Source of the DNA: Glycomyces sambucus
GTDB taxonomy: Bacteria > Actinomycetota > Actinomycetes > Mycobacteriales > Micromonosporaceae
DNA length: 64,000 nucleotides
Assembly (NCBI RefSeq): GCF_900102815.1
Contig: NZ_FNGF01000001.1
Coordinates: 579,443 to 643,442, forward strand
Reading direction: 5' to 3'
The notes beneath the pieces were generated by a model. The model saw only the letters and a list, made by a program, of their open reading frames with translations, was not told where the DNA came from and did not search any database. Positions 39,912 through 47,455 of the stretch are shown piece after piece (position 1 is the first letter of the stretch; the number at the start of each line of letters is the position of its first letter). The position numbers were made by a program, and so were the translations under genes.

Positions 39912-42380
39912 CTATTCGCGCAGTCCCGCGCCGAAGCGCTCGGCGGCGACGGCCACGGCCGCGTCGCGGACGGCCACGCCCTCCTCGTTGGTGAGGGTCC
40001 GGTCGTTCGCCCGCAGCTCCAGCTTGAACGCGAGGGACTTGCGGCCCTCGCCGAGCTTCGCGTCGCGGTAGACGTCGAACAGGCGCAGCGAGTCGAGCAG
40101 CTCCCCCGCGCCCTCGCGCAGGGCCTCCTCGACCTTCCCGGCCGGGACGGCCTCGTCCACGACCACGGCGACGTCGATGAGCGTCGCCGGGAAGTGCGAG
40201 ACCACCGGCGCGGGCGCCAGGTCCGGCAGCGGCAGCGCGGTCAGGTCGAGCTCCATCGCGGCGGTGCGGCGCGGCAGCCCGAGGCGCGCGCACACCTCCG
40301 GGTGCAGTTCGCCCGCGTGGCCGACGACGGCGCCGTCCACGCGCAGCTCGGCGCAGCGGCCCGGGTGCCACGGCGCGGCCTCGCCCTGGGCGGTCTCCAG
40401 GACCACGCCCGCGGCCTCGGCCACGACCTCGGCGGCCTCGACCGCGTCGGCCCAGTCCACGGCCCGGCCGGGCGAGTCGACCCCGGCGGGGACGGCCTGG
40501 CCGCACAGGACCGCGGCCACGTGCCGCGGCTGCACCGGCAGGCGCCGGATCGCGGCCTCGATGGCCTCGTCCTCGGGGCGCTTGGAGACGGGCAGGGCCA
40601 CGACGTCGAACTCGGTCCAGCCCTCGGCGGGCTGGAAGACCAGGCCCTCCTCGAAGACCGCGAGGTCCTTCGCGCCGCGCGCGAGGTTGACGCGCACGGC
40701 GTTCACCAGGCTCGCGAGCACCGTGGCGCGCAGGAGCGGGGCGGCGTCGTCGAGCGGGTTGAGCACCGCGACGGCCTCGCGCTGCGGGTCCTTCTCGTCC
40801 AGGCCCAGCTCGTCGGCGCGCTCGCGGGAGACGAACGGGAACGTGTAGGTCTCCACGAACCCGTTGTCCGCCAGGGCCCGCGCCACGCGGCGGCGGCGCC
40901 GCTGCGCGGAGGTCAGGCCCGTCCCGGCGATCGCGCGGGGCGTCGCCGACGGGACGTGCGCGTAGCCGTGCAGCCGCACGACCTCCTCGACCAGGTCGGC
41001 CGGGTCGGTCAGGTCGGGGCGCCACGACGCGGGCACGACGGTGAGCACGTCGCCGTCGCCATCCACAGTGCACCCCGCGGCTTCGAGCATCGCCACGACG
41101 GTGGCCCGCTCGTAGTCCACGCCCACGGTGCGCGCGGGCAGGTCCACCGGGATGGTGATCGGCGCGATCGGCCCGCGGCGGTCGATGTCGGCCACCTCCG
41201 GGGCGAGCGTGCCGCCGCCGTACTCCACGAGCAGGTCCGCGGCGCGCTGCGCGGCGAGCAGGCTCAGGGCCGCGTCGGCCCCGCGCTCGTAGCGCTTGGA
41301 CGCCTCGGAGCTGAGCCGGTGGCGCCGCGAGGTGCGCGCGATCGCGGTCGGGTTCCAATGGGCCGCTTCGATGAGCACGTTCCGCGTGTGCGGCTCGACC
41401 TCGGAGGACTGGCCGCCCATGACCCCGGCCAGCGAGAGCGGGCCGGTCGCGTCGCAGATGACCATGTCCTCGGGGTCGAGGCGACGCTCGACGTCGTCGA
41501 GGGTCTTCAGGACCTCGCCGGGCCGCGCCTGCCGGACCGTCAGGCCCTCGCTGAGCGCGTCGAGGTCGAAGGCGTGCAGCGGGTGCCCGAGTTCGAGCAT
41601 CAGGTAGTTGGTGACGTCCACGGCGAGGCCGATCGGGCGCATCCCGGCCTGCACGAGCCGCTTCGCCAGCCACTCGGGCGACTCCGCGTTCGCGTCGACG
41701 TTGTGCACGGCGCGCGCGGTGAAGCGGGTGCAGCCCTCGGTCTCGACCGCGATCGGGAACGGCTGGGAGCCCGTCGCGGGCTCCTCCTTCGCCTTCGCGG
41801 CCGGATCGGTGAACGCGACGCCGAGGCGGTGCGCGACCTCGCGCGCGATGCCGCGCACGGAGAAGCAGTAGCCCATGTCGGGGGTGATCGCGAGCTCGAA
41901 CACGACGTCGTCGAGGCCGACGACCGCGCGCGCGTCCTCGCCCACGGTCCCCTCGGGCAGGACGATGATGCCCTCGTGGTCGTCGGAGACGCCGAGTTCG
42001 CGGGCCGAGCAGATCATGCCGTCCGACAGGCGGCCGTACGTCTTGCGCGAGGCGATCCGGAAGCCGCCGGGCAGCTCCGCGCCGGGCAGCGCGACCACGA
42101 CGAGGTCGCCTTCGGCGAAGTTCCGCGCGCCGCAGATGATCGAGCGCGGCTCGGCCTCGCCGACCTCCACCCAGCAGTGGCGGATCGGCTTCTTGAACTC
42201 GGTCAGCTCCTCGATCGAGGCGACCCGGCCGACCACGAGCGGGCCGGTGACGCGCGCGCGCAGGTCGTCGACCTCCTCGACTTCGAGGCCGCACTCCACG
42301 AGCGCGGCGTCGAGGTCGGCGGTGGAGAGGTCCGCGGGCAGAGCGGCGTACTCGGCGAGCCAGGAAACGGGAATCCTCAT
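39912..42380 (-). CDS. pheT: Phenylalanyl-tRNA synthetase beta subunit
   Basis: An 822-residue beta chain of the alpha2-beta2 synthetase that charges tRNA-Phe. Order: the N-terminal MRIPVSWLAEY, an EMAP-like tRNA-binding domain (about 40-150), the B3/4 editing domain, B5 DNA-binding-like domain and catalytic-like core, then a ferredoxin-fold anticodon-binding domain at the C terminus (about 725-820, FPATLIDVAVVVDEAVPAG onward). It starts 3 bases after the pheS stop. Confidence 0.98.
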   Translation of the reverse strand: MRIPVSWLAEYAALPADLSTADLDAALVECGLEVEEVDDLRARVTGPLVVGRVASIEELTEFKKPIRHCWVEVGEAEPRSIICGARNFAEGDLVVVALPGAELPGGFRIASRKTYGRLSDGMICSARELGVSDDHEGIIVLPEGTVGEDARAVVGLDDVVFELAITPDMGYCFSVRGIAREVAHRLGVAFTDPAAKAKEEPATGSQPFPIAVETEGCTRFTARAVHNVDANAESPEWLAKRLVQAGMRPIGLAVDVTNYLMLELGHPLHAFDLDALSEGLTVRQARPGEVLKTLDDVERRLDPEDMVICDATGPLSLAGVMGGQSSEVEPHTRNVLIEAAHWNPTAIARTSRRHRLSSEASKRYERGADAALSLLAAQRAADLLVEYGGGTLAPEVADIDRRGPIAPITIPVDLPARTVGVDYERATVVAMLEAAGCTVDGDGDVLTVVPASWRPDLTDPADLVEEVVRLHGYAHVPSATPRAIAGTGLTSAQRRRRRVARALADNGFVETYTFPFVSRERADELGLDEKDPQREAVAVLNPLDDAAPLLRATVLASLVNAVRVNLARGAKDLAVFEEGLVFQPAEGWTEFDVVALPVSKRPEDEAIEAAIRRLPVQPRHVAAVLCGQAVPAGVDSPGRAVDWADAVEAAEVVAEAAGVVLETAQGEAAPWHPGRCAELRVDGAVVGHAGELHPEVCARLGLPRRTAAMELDLTALPLPDLAPAPVVSHFPATLIDVAVVVDEAVPAGKVEEALREGAGELLDSLRLFDVYRDAKLGEGRKSLAFKLELRANDRTLTNEEGVAVRDAAVAVAAERFGAGLRE

Positions 42381-42383
42381 CGT

Positions 42384-43445
42384 CTACTCCTCCACTCGCA
42401 GGCCGGCCGGGAACCGGACGTCGCCGTCGATGATGTCGCGCAGGTCGGTGATGCCGTGGCGCAGCATGAGCGCCCGCTCGACGCCCATGCCGAAGGCGAA
42501 GCCCGAGTACACGTCGGGGTCGATGCCGCAGGCGCGCAGCACCCGCGGGTTGACCATGCCGCAGCCGCCCCACTCGATCCAGCGGGCGCCGTCCTTGTGC
42601 GCGGCGAACCACACGTCGACCTCGGCGCTGGGCTCGGTGAACGGGAAGTACGAGGGCCGCAGGCGCGTCTTGGCGTCGGGCCCGAACACGGACTTCGCGA
42701 AGTGGTCGAGGGTGCCCTTGAGGTCGGCCATGGTGATGCCCTTGTCGACCACCAGGCCCTCGGTCTGGTGGAACACCGGCGAGTGGGTCGCGTCGACCTC
42801 GTCGGTACGGTACACGCGGCCGGGCGCGACCGTGTAGATCGGCGGCTCCTGCGTGAGCATCGTGTGGATCTGCACGGTCGAGGTGTGCGTGCGCAGCACC
42901 ATGTTCGACCCGTACCCGCCCTTGCCGTCGGCGATGTGGAACGTGTCCATCATGGTCCGGGCCGGGTGGTCGGGGTGGATGTTGAGCGCGTCGAAGTTGA
43001 ACCACTCCAGCTCGACCTCGGGGCCCTCGCCGATCTGGTAGCCCATGGCGGCGAACAGGTCCGCGATGCGGTCCATCTGCACGTTGATCGGGTGGCGGGC
43101 GCCCTCGCGGCGGCGGGGCGTGCGGGCGGTGACGTCGACGGTCTCCTCACGCAGGACCCGGGCCGCCTCGGCGGCCTTCAGGATCTCCTCGCGGGCCTCG
43201 TAGACGGCAGTGATCTCGGAGCGGGCGGCGTTGACGTTCCGGCCGGCCTCTCCGCGCTCGGGGCCGGGGATCGAACCGATCGCCCTGCGGGCCAGCGACA
43301 CCGGCGACTTGTCGCCGAGCGTCGCGGACTTGGCGGCGGCGAGTTCGGCGAGGTCCGCGGCCGCTTCGATGGCGGCGGCGGCGTCTTTCACGGCCCTCGC
43401 GAGGGCCTCGGGCTGGAGCAGGCCAGCCTCGTTCTCAGTGCTCAT
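42384..43445 (-). CDS. pheS: Phenylalanyl-tRNA synthetase alpha subunit
   Basis: A 353-residue class II synthetase alpha chain. An N-terminal coiled coil (about 1-90) binds tRNA. The catalytic core shows motif 2 (DATHSPVFHQTEGLVVD), the phenylalanine pocket region (WIEWGGCGMVNP) and motif 3 (GFAFGMGVERALMLRHG). The ribosome site AGGAGAG is near ATG 43445. It is co-transcribed with pheT, and 186 bases separate it from the upstream methyltransferase gene. Confidence 0.98.
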   Translation of the reverse strand: MSTENEAGLLQPEALARAVKDAAAAIEAAADLAELAAAKSATLGDKSPVSLARRAIGSIPGPERGEAGRNVNAARSEITAVYEAREEILKAAEAARVLREETVDVTARTPRRREGARHPINVQMDRIADLFAAMGYQIGEGPEVELEWFNFDALNIHPDHPARTMMDTFHIADGKGGYGSNMVLRTHTSTVQIHTMLTQEPPIYTVAPGRVYRTDEVDATHSPVFHQTEGLVVDKGITMADLKGTLDHFAKSVFGPDAKTRLRPSYFPFTEPSAEVDVWFAAHKDGARWIEWGGCGMVNPRVLRACGIDPDVYSGFAFGMGVERALMLRHGITDLRDIIDGDVRFPAGLRVEE

Positions 43446-43534
43446 TCGTCTCTCTCCTGGCGGGACCTTCAGCAGTGTAAGGAAGGCGTGCGGCGCTGCC
43501 GCAGCCCGCTGGGGAGAGGAGGTCGGCTAGCCGC

Positions 43535-43557
43535 CCAGCCCGCACCCGGCGGGCTGG
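43535..43557 (-). promoter_or_regulatory. Hairpin in the pheS leader
   Basis: A 9-bp perfect stem (43535-43543 with 43549-43557) lies 90 bases before pheS, with no T-run after it. It overlaps a small frame (MSYGRREFIQPAGCGLGG) starting at an ATG near 43580 that holds one Phe codon. This may be structural or part of an attenuation system; it is weakly supported. Confidence 0.3.
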
Positions 43558-43600
43558 ATAAATTCGCGGCGACCGTAAGACATGAACCCATTCTAACTTC

Positions 43601-43665
43601 CGCCGCTGCGCGGCGGCACTCGCGGCTGTACTCATGACGCGCGCCGCTGCGCGGCGGCACTCGCG
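43601..43665. repeat. 24-base direct repeat at the end of the methyltransferase gene
   Basis: A perfect 24-base repeat, 43601-43624 and 43642-43665, period 41. The right copy encodes the last residues (ASAAAQRRA) of the methyltransferase; the left copy lies after the stop and would encode the same residues in a non-expressed frame. It appears to be a partial duplication of the gene's 3' end. Confidence 0.9.
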
Positions 43666-44438
43666 TAGAGGCACACGCCCGCGGCGACGGCGAGGTTCAG
43701 GCTCTCGGCCCTCCCCCAGATGGGGACGCCGACGCGGCGGTGGGCCAGCGCGGCGGTCGCGTCGTCGAGGCCGTGGGCCTCGGAGCCGAACAGCCACACG
43801 GTGGGCGCGTCGAGGTCGCCCGCGGCGTCGAGCCCGTACAGGTCGTCCCCGCCGGCCGCGGCCGCGAGGATCTGGGCGTGCGGGAAGACGTCGAGCAGGT
43901 CGGCGGTGTCGGCGGCGCGGACGACGGGCAGGTGGAACAGGCTCCCGGCGGAGGAGCGCACGCACTTGCCGTTGTACGGGTCGACCGAGTCGGTGCCGAA
44001 GACCACGCAGTCGGCCCCGGCGGCGTCGGCCGCGCGGAGCACGGTGCCGGCGTTCCCGGGGTCGGTGATGCCGTGCAGGACCGCGACGAGCCTGGCCTCC
44101 TCGGGGAGGCGCTGGTCGAGGAAGCGGCAGACCGCGACGAGCCCCTGGGGGGTCACGGTCTCGGCGAGCGACGCGAGCGCGTCGTCGGTGCACGGGTGCA
44201 CGTGGGCGCCCGCAGCGACGGCCGCGTCGATGAGGTCCGAGTGGCGCGTGTCGGCGTCGAGGTCGTAGAACAGGTCGGTGACAACGCCGGCCGCGACGGC
44301 CTCGCGGACGGCCTGCGGCCCTTCGGCGAGGAACCGCTCGGCCTTGTCGCGGCCGCGCCGGCGCTGGAGCTTCCGGGCGGCGACGACCCGGGACGACCGC
44401 GCGGTGAGCGCGTCCGTCCCGGGTTCATCAACGGTCAT
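43632..44438 (-). CDS. TrmH/SpoU family RNA 2'-O-methyltransferase
   Basis: A 268-residue SPOUT methyltransferase using S-adenosylmethionine to methylate ribose 2'-OH in rRNA or tRNA. All three SpoU motifs are visible: DPGNAGTVLRAADAAG (about 125-140), WLFGSEAHGL (about 216-225) and SLNLAVAAGVCLYA (about 246-259). An N-terminal substrate-binding extension (about 15-110) is of the RlmB/TsnR type. It lies between rplT and pheS, the typical actinobacterial order. Confidence 0.93.
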   Translation of the reverse strand: MTVDEPGTDALTARSSRVVAARKLQRRRGRDKAERFLAEGPQAVREAVAAGVVTDLFYDLDADTRHSDLIDAAVAAGAHVHPCTDDALASLAETVTPQGLVAVCRFLDQRLPEEARLVAVLHGITDPGNAGTVLRAADAAGADCVVFGTDSVDPYNGKCVRSSAGSLFHLPVVRAADTADLLDVFPHAQILAAAAGGDDLYGLDAAGDLDAPTVWLFGSEAHGLDDATAALAHRRVGVPIWGRAESLNLAVAAGVCLYASAAAQRRAS

Positions 44439-44444
44439 TCGCGC

Positions 44445-44828
44445 TTACGCTTCGACCGGGGCGTTGACGTCCTCGGGGAGGGCGGCCTTGGCGACCTCGA
44501 CCAGGGCGGTGAACGCCGCCGCGTCGGAGACGGCCAGCTCGGCGAGGATCTTGCGGTCCACCTCGACCTCGGCGAGGGCCAGGCCCTGCATGAAGCGGTT
44601 GTAGGTGAGGCCGTTCGCGCGGGCGGCCGCGTTGATGCGGGTGATCCAGAGCTTGCGGAACTCGCGCTTGCGGGCCTTGCGGTCGCGGTACGAGTAGGTG
44701 TACGAGTGGAGCAGCTGCTCCTTGGCCTTGCGGTACAGGCGCGAGCGCTGCCCGCGGTAGCCCTTGGCCTCTTCGAGTACGACGCGGCGCTTCTTCTTGG
44801 CGTTCATTGAACGCTTGACGCGTGCCAC
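44445..44828 (-). CDS. rplT: Ribosomal protein L20
   Basis: A 127-residue bL20, very basic at the N terminus ([18 protein letters not shown]), followed by [18 protein letters not shown] and [18 protein letters not shown]. It binds 23S rRNA early in large-subunit assembly and in many bacteria represses its own operon through the infC leader. A short acidic C-terminal tail (EDVNAPVEA) is an actinobacterial feature. Only 50 bases separate it from rpmI. Confidence 0.99.
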   Translation of the reverse strand: MARVKRSMNAKKKRRVVLEEAKGYRGQRSRLYRKAKEQLLHSYTYSYRDRKARKREFRKLWITRINAAARANGLTYNRFMQGLALAEVEVDRKILAELAVSDAAAFTALVEVAKAALPEDVNAPVEA

Positions 44829-44878
44829 AGTTGGTCTCCTTGCGGTTAAAAGCGGTTGGAAGTCAAACGGAGTGCGAG

Positions 44879-45073
44879 CTAGCGGCCCAGCAGCTTGTTG
44901 ACCTGCTTGACGTCGGCCGGGGAGACGGCGACGCGGCCGTCCTTGCCACGCTTGAGCTTGGAGGACTTGTGCTCCAGCAGGTGGTTCTTGCCGGCCTTGC
45001 GGCGCATCAGCTTGCCCGAGCCGGTCACCTTGAACCGCTTCTTGGCCCCGCTGTGGGTCTTCATCTTCGGCAT
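44879..45073 (-). CDS. rpmI: Ribosomal protein L35
   Basis: A 64-residue bL35, [20 protein letters not shown] at the start and [16 protein letters not shown] in the middle: the full family length. It is the second gene of infC-rpmI-rplT and lies 71 bases after infC. AAGGAG stands before its ATG. Confidence 0.99.
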   Translation of the reverse strand: MPKMKTHSGAKKRFKVTGSGKLMRRKAGKNHLLEHKSSKLKRGKDGRVAVSPADVKQVNKLLGR

Positions 45074-45144
45074 CGTGCTTCTCCTTAGTTCGTTCGGGCG
45101 AGGTCGGGCGCGTCGCCGCGCCCGGCCCGCCCGTGCACCCGCGT

Positions 45145-45801
45145 CTAGGACGCGGGCGTCTCGTCGGGCTTCTCGGCAGGGGCCTCGGCCTGGGCCGGGG
45201 CGTCGTCCTCGGCCGGGGCGTCGTCCTCGGCCGGGGCGGCCTCGTCGCGGTCGCGGCCCTTGCGTCCGCCGCCGGCCTTGTTGATCTCGCCCTTGGGGCG
45301 GATCGGGGCGACGACCATGATCATGTTGCGGCCGTCCTGCTTGGCGGCCGACTCGATGACGGCGAGGTCCGAGATCTCCTCCGCCAGCTTGTCCAGCAGG
45401 CGGCGTCCCAGCTCGGGGCGCGACTGCTCGCGCCCGCGGAACATGATGGTGATCTTGACCTTGTCGCCGGCCGTGAGGAACCGCACGATGTGACCCTTTT
45501 TGGTCTCGTAGTCGTGCTTGTCGATCTTCGGCCGGAGCTTCATCTCTTTGATGACGGTCTGCTGCTGGTTGCGGCGCGAGGCACGGGCCTTCTGAGCGGA
45601 CTCGTACTTGTACTTGCCGTAGTCCATGAGCTTGCAGACCGGCGGGCGCGCGGTGGGGGCGACCTCGACCAGGTCGAGGTCGACGTCCGCGGCAAGCTGC
45701 AGTGCCTTGTCGATCGACACGATGCCGACCTGCTCGCCTGCCGGACCGACCAGACGCACTTCCTTGGTCCGGATCTGGTCGTTAATCCGCAAATCGCTGA
45801 T
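45145..45801 (-). CDS. infC: Translation initiation factor IF-3, with ATC start codon
   Basis: A 218-residue IF-3: N domain ([19 protein letters not shown], about 6-24), linker helix ([18 protein letters not shown]), C domain ([15 protein letters not shown]) and an acidic Ala/Glu/Asp tail of about 40 residues. It binds the 30S subunit, checks initiator tRNA and codon, and blocks subunit joining. The start is ATC at 45799-45801, 4 bases after a perfect AAGGAGG; no ATG, GTG or well-placed TTG exists there. Non-AUG starts allow IF-3 to repress itself in Escherichia coli (AUU), so the same is likely here. Confidence 0.95.
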   Translation of the reverse strand: MSDLRINDQIRTKEVRLVGPAGEQVGIVSIDKALQLAADVDLDLVEVAPTARPPVCKLMDYGKYKYESAQKARASRRNQQQTVIKEMKLRPKIDKHDYETKKGHIVRFLTAGDKVKITIMFRGREQSRPELGRRLLDKLAEEISDLAVIESAAKQDGRNMIMVVAPIRPKGEINKAGGGRKGRDRDEAAPAEDDAPAEDDAPAQAEAPAEKPDETPAS

Positions 45802-46117
45802 GGGGCCTCCTTGGTTGAGCTGCTCGCCGGCGCGGTCGCGCCGGCGGCCCTGTGGCTTTCGGGTCGTCGCCGGCGCAGGTGCACCGGCGGCTCGTCGCGC
45901 AAGCGTGACCCAGCGGCCTCGGGCATGAGGTCCCAACAAAGAAAGACCCCAGCGTATGCCGGGGTCCACTCCAAAGCACGGCGAAGTCAATCGCCGTCTT
46001 GTGACCCGGTCGCCAGTCGGTCCCGTTCAGGGACCCGGCTGCGGGTGGGAGCTGGACTCCGCTTGCTGCACCGCAGGCCGCAACTGGGCGGCGCGGTGCG
46101 ATCGACAAGCCATCGTA
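45802..46117 (-). promoter_or_regulatory. infC leader: promoter, terminator-like hairpin and ribosome site
   Basis: About 310 bases without a gene. TGCTACGAT (with -10 TACGAT at 46112-46117) marks the probable promoter. On the transcript a 9-bp hairpin GACCCCGGC-ATAC-GCTGGGGTC (about 45944-45965) is followed by TTTCTTTGTT, a full intrinsic-terminator shape in front of the operon. An upstream CCGGGTCC could pair with the left arm as an antiterminator. AAGGAGG for infC is at 45806-45812. The layout resembles ribosomal-protein leader attenuation. Confidence 0.6.
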
Positions 46118-46121
46118 GCAC

Positions 46122-46565
46122 CTAGCTGCGGGACTGCTCCAAGAGCGCTCGCAGGTGTTTGATGGCCGCCACAGCCCGCTCCTTGTCGCTGACCTGCACG
46201 GCCATGATCGACATCTCGTCGTCGTCCGCGAGTTCGACCGTGGCCCACGTCATCTTGTCGGTGAAGTTGATCGCGGTGACGACCTGCCACGGGAAGAAGC
46301 GGGTGGCGGTCACGTTGCGGACCTCGACGCCCTTCTCGTCGGCGCGCACGCGCAGGCGCAGGAAGCTGAGGGCGATGCCGGCGCCGATGACGCCGAGGCC
46401 GATCATGGCGGCCTGGTCCGCGATCGTGACGGCGCCGCCCTCGACCGTGGTCGAGCCGAGGGTGAAGGACAGCGCGGTGAAGCCGACGAAGGCGACGGCC
46501 GCGCCGATCCAGGCGCCGATGCGGGACTTGCGGGGTCGGTATTCGAGCGGGCCGGTGGTGGTCAT
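46122..46565 (-). CDS. PH-domain-like membrane protein
   Basis: A 147-residue protein with a short polar start (MTTTGPLEYRPRKSRIG), two membrane helices (about 18-36 and 50-68), then a bacterial PH-like domain (about 70-135, LRVRADEKGVEVRNVTATRFFPWQVVTAINF). The family is widespread in actinobacteria and of unknown function. AGGAG lies 6 bases before ATG 46565. The longer frames upstream overlap the toxin gene region and are rejected. Confidence 0.82.
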   Translation of the reverse strand: MTTTGPLEYRPRKSRIGAWIGAAVAFVGFTALSFTLGSTTVEGGAVTIADQAAMIGLGVIGAGIALSFLRLRVRADEKGVEVRNVTATRFFPWQVVTAINFTDKMTWATVELADDDEMSIMAVQVSDKERAVAAIKHLRALLEQSRS

Positions 46566-46621
46566 GGACTGCTCCTGTACGGCGGTCACGCTGCTCCTCT
46601 GATTGTCCCTCGTCCGGCCCC

Positions 46622-47017
46622 TCACGGGAGCTGGTCGATCTCCAGGCTCGCGTCGAATGCAAGCAGGGTCTTGGGCTCGCCCGTGACGATGGGCCAGCCG
46701 GGGCGGTTCAGGCCACACCAGGCGACGTGCCCGGCGGCGATGTTCCCGTGCTGGCGCGAGCGCGAGAGCATGAGCCCGACGTCGCGGGCGGACTTCTGGT
46801 CGAGGTCCATGACCACGGTGACGGGCAGGCCGAGCAGCACCAGGAGGGCGTCGCGGTCGCGGCGGCGGGCCTGGGACCACGCCTCGGCGAGCGCCCCGGA
46901 GGGGATCGCGAGGACCACGTTCTGCTCCAGCGCGGTGAACACCACGGCCTGCGGGTAGGGCATGGAGGTGGCGAATCCGACGATGGCCGACACGTCCAGG
47001 ATGCGGCCACCGATCAT
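46622..47017 (-). CDS. PIN-domain-like toxin (VapC-like, degenerate active site)
   Basis: A 131-residue protein with a PIN-like layout: ILDVSAIVGFAT (first acidic position Asp8), an acid in GALAEAW (Glu about 44), then RQHGNIAAGHVAWCGL and RPGWPIVTGEPKTLLAFD. PIN nucleases need three or four acids. Here the third position, usually Asp before the IAAxxVA helix, is Asn, and the usual TxD is TGEP, so nuclease activity is doubtful or altered. Its ATG overlaps the antitoxin-like gene (ATGA). Confidence 0.75.
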   Translation of the reverse strand: MIGGRILDVSAIVGFATSMPYPQAVVFTALEQNVVLAIPSGALAEAWSQARRRDRDALLVLLGLPVTVVMDLDQKSARDVGLMLSRSRQHGNIAAGHVAWCGLNRPGWPIVTGEPKTLLAFDASLEIDQLP

Positions 47018-47313
47018 GTACGCGCCTCCGGGTCCTCGACGCCGAGGACTTCGCGCGCCCAGGCGAGGTGCTCGGCGCTGGGGCCCTGTCCCTTGCGGTC
47101 GAACAGGTCCTGGAGCTCGGTGAGGGAGCGGTCGCGCTCCAGCCGCTCGGCGACGGCGGCGCCGACGTACTCGTCGACGGACTCGGCCCGGCCGACCGCC
47201 ACGAGGCGGCGGATCTGCTCGAGCTGGACTTCGGTGAGGGTGACGCTCGAGCGCGAGGGGCCCGCTCCCTGGTTCGGGGGCGGGTTGAGCGACGAATTGG
47301 CGCGATCGGTCAC
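47014..47313 (-). CDS. Antitoxin-like protein paired with the PIN protein
   Basis: A 99-residue protein. The first 20 residues are disordered. SSVTLTEVQLEQIRRLVAVG (22-41), then ESVDEYVGAAVAERLERD, fit a ribbon-helix-helix or CopG-like fold. The C-terminal helix (TELQDLFDRKGQGPSAEH) would contact the toxin. GTG 47313 lies 7 bases after TACCCT, a -10-like box, so it may be leaderless. It overlaps the PIN gene by 4 bases in the antitoxin-first order. Confidence 0.78.
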   Translation of the reverse strand: MTDRANSSLNPPPNQGAGPSRSSVTLTEVQLEQIRRLVAVGRAESVDEYVGAAVAERLERDRSLTELQDLFDRKGQGPSAEHLAWAREVLGVEDPEART

Positions 47314-47455
47314 GATTCTCAGGGTAGCGGTGCCGTCGCGTTCGGGGCGACCGGCCGGGACCGTCGTGGGGCCCTCGCGAACGCGGTACCGTCACTGTGC
47401 AAGCGCCACCGGGCAGGCCCCAGCCGCGCGACAGGCATTGAGGAAAGGAACGGCG

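Noticed and set aside
39843..43637. A 1264-codon open frame on the plus strand opposite pheS and pheT
   Set aside because: Antisense to two certain genes. Its composition (Gly/Ala/Arg/Val/Asp-rich, repeated GVEH-like words) is typical of GC-rich shadow frames.
45802..45990. A longer infC with about 63 more residues from an upstream ATG
   Set aside because: The frame crosses the terminator-like hairpin and reads Arg/Pro-rich non-coding sequence. AAGGAGG and homology place the start at ATC 45801.
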